Notes under the pieces: model-generated | What the model saw: only the letters and a program-made list of their open reading frames with translations | Told to the model about the DNA's origin: nothing | Databases searched by the model: none | Assembly (NCBI RefSeq): GCF_047468865.1 | Contig: NZ_JBLGTV010000003.1 | Coordinates: forward strand, 186,001-250,000 | Reading direction: 5' to 3' | From: Castellaniella hirudinis_A | Lineage (GTDB): Bacteria > Pseudomonadota > Gammaproteobacteria > Burkholderiales > Burkholderiaceae_B | DNA length: 64,000 bases | Translations under genes and position numbers: made by a program | Part shown: positions 60,570 to 64,000 of the stretch, one piece after another | How positions within the stretch are numbered: position 1 is the stretch's first letter | Layout of the letters: each line of letters starts with the position of its first letter

Positions 60570-62054
60570 ATGCACGACAAGCTGTATATCAATGGCGCAT
60601 GGCGGCCTGCCGCCGATGGCCGGATGCTGGACGTCGTCAACCCGGCGACCGAACAGGTATTCCACCACCTTGCCAGCGGGACGCCCGACGATGTGGATGC
60701 CGCTGTCAGGGCCGCCCGCAGGGCGTTCGACCAGGATGGCTGGCCGCAGCGCAGCGGCGCACAGCGCGCGGGTTATCTGCGGGCCATCGCGCAAGGCATT
60801 CGCGCCGAGGTGGACGCATTGGCGCGTCTGGAAGTGCTGGACAATGGCAAGCCCCTGGCGGAGGCCAAGTGGGATGTCGAGGATGCCGCCGGATGCTTTG
60901 AGTTCTATGCGGGGCTGGCTGAAGCGCTGGATCAATCGGGTGCGGAAACGCTTGCCCTGTCCGATGCGCGCTTTGAATCGAAGGTGGTGCGCGAACCCTT
61001 GGGCGTTGCGGCGGCCATCATTCCCTGGAACTATCCGCTGCTGATGGCGGCCTGGAAGGTGGCGCCTGCGCTGGCTGCGGGCTGCACCGTGGTTCTCAAG
61101 CCCGCCGAGGCGACCTCCCTGACGGCACTGGAACTGGCCGCCATCGCCCACCGGGCGGGCTTGCCTCCCGGTGTGCTGAATGTCGTCACTGGCCTGGGGG
61201 CCGTCGCGGGACAGGCCCTGGCGGATCATCCCCAGGTCGACAAACTGGCCTTTACCGGGTCGGGCGTGGTGGGGTCGCGCATCATGGCGGCGGCGGCGCG
61301 CGACATCAAGTGCGTCAGCCTGGAACTGGGTGGCAAATCCCCTTTCCTGGTATTTGAGGATTCCGATCTCGACCAGGCCGTGGAATGGGTCATGTTTGGC
61401 ATTTTCTGGAATCAGGGCGAAGTCTGTTCCGCGACGTCCCGCGTCCTGGTTCAGGAAAAACTATACCCGCGCTTCCTGAGCCGTCTGGTGGAAGAAACCG
61501 ACAAGATTGTGGTGGGCGACGGGCTGGCGGAGGGGACGCAGCTGGGGCCGCTGGTGTCGCGCCCCCAGTATGACAAGGTGCTGTCCGCGATCGAACGGGC
61601 CCGGGCCGCCGGGGCCGTGGTGGCGTGCGGGGGGACGCGGCCCGCGACGCCGACGCAGGGCTACTATCTGCGGCCCACCGTATTGACGGACGTGCCGTTG
61701 GACAGCGATGCCTGGCGCGAGGAGATTTTCGGCCCGGTCGTCTGCGTGCGACCGTTCGGGACGGAAGCGGAAGCCGTGCGCCTGGCCAACGATACCCGGT
61801 TCGGGCTGGCCGCCGCCGTCATGTCCGGGGATACGGCGCGTGCCGAGCGGGTGGCGGCGGCGCTGCGCGCCGGCATTGTCTGGATCAATTGCTCCCAGCC
61901 GACGTTTACCGAGGCGCCCTGGGGCGGCTACAAACAGTCCGGCATCGGCCGGGAACTGGGCCGCTGGGGGCTGGACAACTACCTGGAAACCAAGCAGATC
62001 ACCCGGTTCACGGACACCCGGCCCTGGGGCTGGTATCTGCAAGGAGGCGATTGA
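60570..62054 (+). CDS. aldehyde dehydrogenase, probable 2-oxoglutarate semialdehyde dehydrogenase
   Basis: The 494-residue NAD(P)-dependent dehydrogenase has the active-site Cys at 286 (GEVC286SATSR), the catalytic Glu in LELGGKSP and the cofactor-binding FTGSGVVGSRI segment. In the hydroxyproline route it would oxidise 2-oxoglutarate semialdehyde to 2-oxoglutarate, feeding the TCA cycle. AAGGAG stands before GTG/ATG codons at 60567 and 60570; the ATG is listed. The assignment of substrate is from the cluster. Confidence 0.87.
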   Translation: MHDKLYINGAWRPAADGRMLDVVNPATEQVFHHLASGTPDDVDAAVRAARRAFDQDGWPQRSGAQRAGYLRAIAQGIRAEVDALARLEVLDNGKPLAEAKWDVEDAAGCFEFYAGLAEALDQSGAETLALSDARFESKVVREPLGVAAAIIPWNYPLLMAAWKVAPALAAGCTVVLKPAEATSLTALELAAIAHRAGLPPGVLNVVTGLGAVAGQALADHPQVDKLAFTGSGVVGSRIMAAAARDIKCVSLELGGKSPFLVFEDSDLDQAVEWVMFGIFWNQGEVCSATSRVLVQEKLYPRFLSRLVEETDKIVVGDGLAEGTQLGPLVSRPQYDKVLSAIERARAAGAVVACGGTRPATPTQGYYLRPTVLTDVPLDSDAWREEIFGPVVCVRPFGTEAEAVRLANDTRFGLAAAVMSGDTARAERVAAALRAGIVWINCSQPTFTEAPWGGYKQSGIGRELGRWGLDNYLETKQITRFTDTRPWGWYLQGGD

Positions 62055-62056
62055 TC

Positions 62057-63091
62057 ATGCAAGCCACGCCAGCGCTGGAACTATGGAAAGTGCATTGCCA
62101 GGGCGAGCAGGGCCACGTCCTGATGTCCGGGGCCCCGGAGATCCCGGGCGGCACTTTGCTCGAAAAAATGGATCATCTCAACCACGTGGACGACCGCTTG
62201 CGCCGCTTCGTGACCCGGGAGCCCAGGGCGCATCTGGCCCAGTCGGTGAATCTGCTGGTCGATCTGGTGCGTGCCGATGCCGATGCGGGCTTTATCGTGC
62301 TGCAGGCCGATCGGGCCCATCCCATGTCCGGCAGCAACTGCATCTGTGTGGTGACGGCGCTGCTGGAAAGCGGCCGGGTGGCCATGCAAGAGCCGGAGAC
62401 CATCGTGCGCCTGGACACGCCCGCCGGGCTGATCGTGGCGCGCGCCGCTTGTCGTGGCGGCCGCTGCCTTTCAGTCAGCCTGGAAAATGTTCCCTGCTTT
62501 GTCGAGGCCCTGGATGTCGCCCTCGATACCCGTGCGTGGGGGACGCTGCGCGTGGATATCGCCTTTGGCGGGGTCTACTACGCGCTGGTGGATGTGGGCC
62601 AGATCGGGCTGTCCATTGCGCCGGCCCAGGCGCGGGCTTTGGCGGAGGCGGGCATTGCCATCAAGCGGCAGCTGGCCCGGGAAGTCCAGGTGCAGCATCC
62701 CGTCCTGGCTTCCCTGTCCGAAATCGCCTATGTCATGTTTCGTCAGGAAGAAGCGCCCGGGGTTGTACGCACCTGCACTACCCTGTTGCCGGGGCGGGTG
62801 GATCGCTCGCCGTGCGGCACCGGCAGTTCGGCCAATCTGGCCGTCAATTTTGCGCGTGGCCGGGTGCGCGAAGGGGACGGCATTCTGTCGCGTTCCATCA
62901 TCGGCGGCGAGTTCCGCGCCGAAGTTTCGCGCATCACCGTCGTGGGCGACCGGCAGGCCATCGTCCCCCGTGTCACAGGCAGCGCCTATGTCTATGGACG
63001 GGAAACCCTGTTCCAGGCCGCCGATGATCCTTTTGCCGAAGGCTTCGTCCTGTCGGATACGTGGGGATCCCAGGTCGATCTCCTGGGTTGA
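62057..63091 (+). CDS. proline racemase-family protein, probable 4-hydroxyproline 2-epimerase (Ser/Cys type)
   Basis: The 344-residue protein has the family catalytic regions but with Ser91 in the first (HPMS91GSN) where proline racemase has Cys; the second is DRSPC253GTG, with the Cys retained. Ser/Cys members of this family have been described as 4- or 3-hydroxyproline epimerases, whereas Cys/Thr members are dehydratases. Here it would convert trans-4-hydroxy-L-proline to cis-4-hydroxy-D-proline, the first step of the pathway. GGAGG lies upstream of the ATG, which follows the aldehyde dehydrogenase stop by two bases. It ends the operon. Confidence 0.83.
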   Translation: MQATPALELWKVHCQGEQGHVLMSGAPEIPGGTLLEKMDHLNHVDDRLRRFVTREPRAHLAQSVNLLVDLVRADADAGFIVLQADRAHPMSGSNCICVVTALLESGRVAMQEPETIVRLDTPAGLIVARAACRGGRCLSVSLENVPCFVEALDVALDTRAWGTLRVDIAFGGVYYALVDVGQIGLSIAPAQARALAEAGIAIKRQLAREVQVQHPVLASLSEIAYVMFRQEEAPGVVRTCTTLLPGRVDRSPCGTGSSANLAVNFARGRVREGDGILSRSIIGGEFRAEVSRITVVGDRQAIVPRVTGSAYVYGRETLFQAADDPFAEGFVLSDTWGSQVDLLG

Positions 63092-63156
63092 ATCGCGCAG
63101 CGGGAGATGGCATCCGGGGCTGTTCCCGCCGACGGGGCGGTGGCGCGCCGGCGGCT

Positions 63157-63720
63157 TCAGGGGCCGTTGGCGGGCGGCGGCGCCGTGGCGGGGCGCGGCG
63201 GGTAGTGCACGCTGCCGTCCGCCTGGACAGCGGCCCCGCGTGTCAGGCTGGCCGGGGTATCGTGGCCCGGCCCCATGAGGTGCCGCACCGGAATGCCCCG
63301 GGCCAGCAGATAGTCGCTGACGATGCGCCGATGGCAGCGCCACCAGACTGCTTCGGAACACATGATGGCGCAGCGCTGCGCCTGAGCGCGCTGGATCAGG
63401 GTCTCCAGGCCCTGGCGGAAGGCGTCGGTCAGCGCATAATCGGCGTAATGGTGGAAGCTGTCGTTTTCCCAAAAACCATTGGTTTCCGGGGGAATGGTCT
63501 TCGATTTGCCGCGCAGCCCGCCCAGGGCGGCCAGGTGCTCATAGTCGATCCGATACGCGGCCAGGGCGGCGGGCAGGGTGTCCTGGTTGAACTGCGGATT
63601 GGTGCGCGAGCGCGGCACGGTGCGGATATCGACCAGGCGCTCGATGCCCGCGGCTTGCAGAATCGCCGCGAATGCCGCCAGAGGGTGGGTGGAGTGCCCG
63701 ATGGTATAGAGGGTTGGCAT
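63157..63720 (-). CDS. DUF488 family protein
   Basis: The 187-residue protein has the DUF488 pattern: the N-terminal LYTIGHSTHPL segment, then DIRTVPRSRTNPQFN and a Cys-rich CSEAVWWRCHRRIVSDYL. The function is unknown. The start ATG is also the beginning of the family pattern. It is convergent with the epimerase gene and lies 13 bases downstream of the OMP gene on the same strand. The Ala/Pro-rich C-terminal tail is not conserved. Confidence 0.88.
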   Translation of the reverse strand: MPTLYTIGHSTHPLAAFAAILQAAGIERLVDIRTVPRSRTNPQFNQDTLPAALAAYRIDYEHLAALGGLRGKSKTIPPETNGFWENDSFHHYADYALTDAFRQGLETLIQRAQAQRCAIMCSEAVWWRCHRRIVSDYLLARGIPVRHLMGPGHDTPASLTRGAAVQADGSVHYPPRPATAPPPANGP

Positions 63721-63733
63721 GGCTTGGCGTGGC

Positions 63734-64000
63734 TCAGAAGCGGTATTGCAGCCCCACGATGAACAAATCGTATTTCAGCTTGCCCAGGCGGACGTCCCAG
63801 GTATCCGTGGGGAGGTGTTCGCCCGGATAGTCGGTGCGCCCGAATGTATAGCGGGTGCCGGCGACGCCCAGGCGCCGGTATTCGGTAAACACGGTCAGGG
63901 CCGGGGTCAGCCGGCCCTTGACGCCCAGGCGCAACTGGTAGGCGAATGCCGTGTCCGATGCGCTGGCGTCTGAATTGAAGTGGTTGATGCCGGGTTCGGA
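63734..64000 (-). CDS. outer-membrane beta-barrel protein, C-terminal part (N-terminus outside window)
   Basis: The last 88 residues of a protein read as alternating polar and apolar strands (FAYQLRLGVKGRLTPALTVF, WDVRLGKLKYDLFIVGLQY). The chain ends in an aromatic Phe, the signal for BAM-dependent insertion of outer-membrane beta-barrels. The frame is open to the window edge, so an internal TTG should not be taken as the start. The exact family (OmpW-, Opa- or porin-like) cannot be decided from this fragment. Confidence 0.7.
   Translation of the reverse strand, partial: SEPGINHFNSDASASDTAFAYQLRLGVKGRLTPALTVFTEYRRLGVAGTRYTFGRTDYPGEHLPTDTWDVRLGKLKYDLFIVGLQYRF

Overview
The window is a GC-rich bacterial chromosome segment that looks like a betaproteobacterium of the order Burkholderiales, most likely family Alcaligenaceae (Bordetella/Castellaniella-like). 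This placement is an inference. It rests on the trxA-rho and parE-parC arrangements, a 447-residue ArgG, a PuuD-type urate oxidase with a cytochrome c tail, abundant amino-acid ABC transporters with FCD-type regulators, and the codon and GC style. No prophage, transposon, CRISPR array or rRNA operon is visible. One tRNA gene (Thr, anticodon CGT) is present. There is one assembly gap of 97 N inside yhdP, flanked by a suspicious 78-bp exact duplication.

Layout. 1-2899: 3' part of an alpha/beta hydrolase, then a Tat-exported flavin amine oxidase paired with a small cytochrome c. 2976-9897: argG, heat-shock clpB (with a sigma-32-like promoter) and glnE on the opposite strand. 9978-13691: yhdP. 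13633-19539: an arginine/ornithine block with an Lrp-type regulator, ornithine cyclodeaminase, arginase and a complete polar amino acid ABC transporter. It is closed by a perfect palindromic terminator shared with the convergent gdhA. 19621-22642: trxA, rho and gdhA on the minus strand. 22797-27087: parE and parC. 27212-30828: an iron-sulfur flavoreductase, DadA and an orphan UgpB-like binding protein in one tight operon.

30972-39881: a compact type IVb (R64/Tcp-like) pilus operon of eight genes (pilL, N, O, P, Q, R, S and a PilV-like minor pilin), most of them overlapping by a few bases. No prepilin peptidase, lytic transglycosylase or PilM is present, so processing must rely on enzymes encoded elsewhere. 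39940-46017: a urate/allantoin catabolic region (puuD, uraH, puuE, alc, an M20 hydrolase) with a divergent FCD regulator and two identical operator-like elements. 46115-49381: slyX, a YghU-type glutathione enzyme, an MFS exporter and a PfkB-family kinase. 49452-50720: a BigR/SqrR-type persulfide sensor with two YeeE/YedE sulfur-transport proteins. 50721-51654: two overlapping unknown small membrane ORFs next to tRNA-Thr. 51727-54147: an AI-2E-family permease and a DUF3422 protein.

54227-63091: a complete 4-hydroxyproline uptake and degradation cluster. It comprises a divergent FCD regulator, an ABC transporter, a DapA-type deaminase, a D-hydroxyproline dehydrogenase-like flavoprotein, an aldehyde dehydrogenase and a proline-racemase-family epimerase carrying a Ser/Cys instead of a Cys/Cys catalytic pair. 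The window ends with a DUF488 protein and the C-terminus of an outer-membrane beta-barrel protein.

Together the accessory parts describe an organism that feeds on amino acids, amines, purines and collagen-type imino acids. No wholly novel system is proven. The most unusual items are the reduced type IVb pilus operon, the unknown two-gene module at tRNA-Thr, and the duplicated gap in yhdP.
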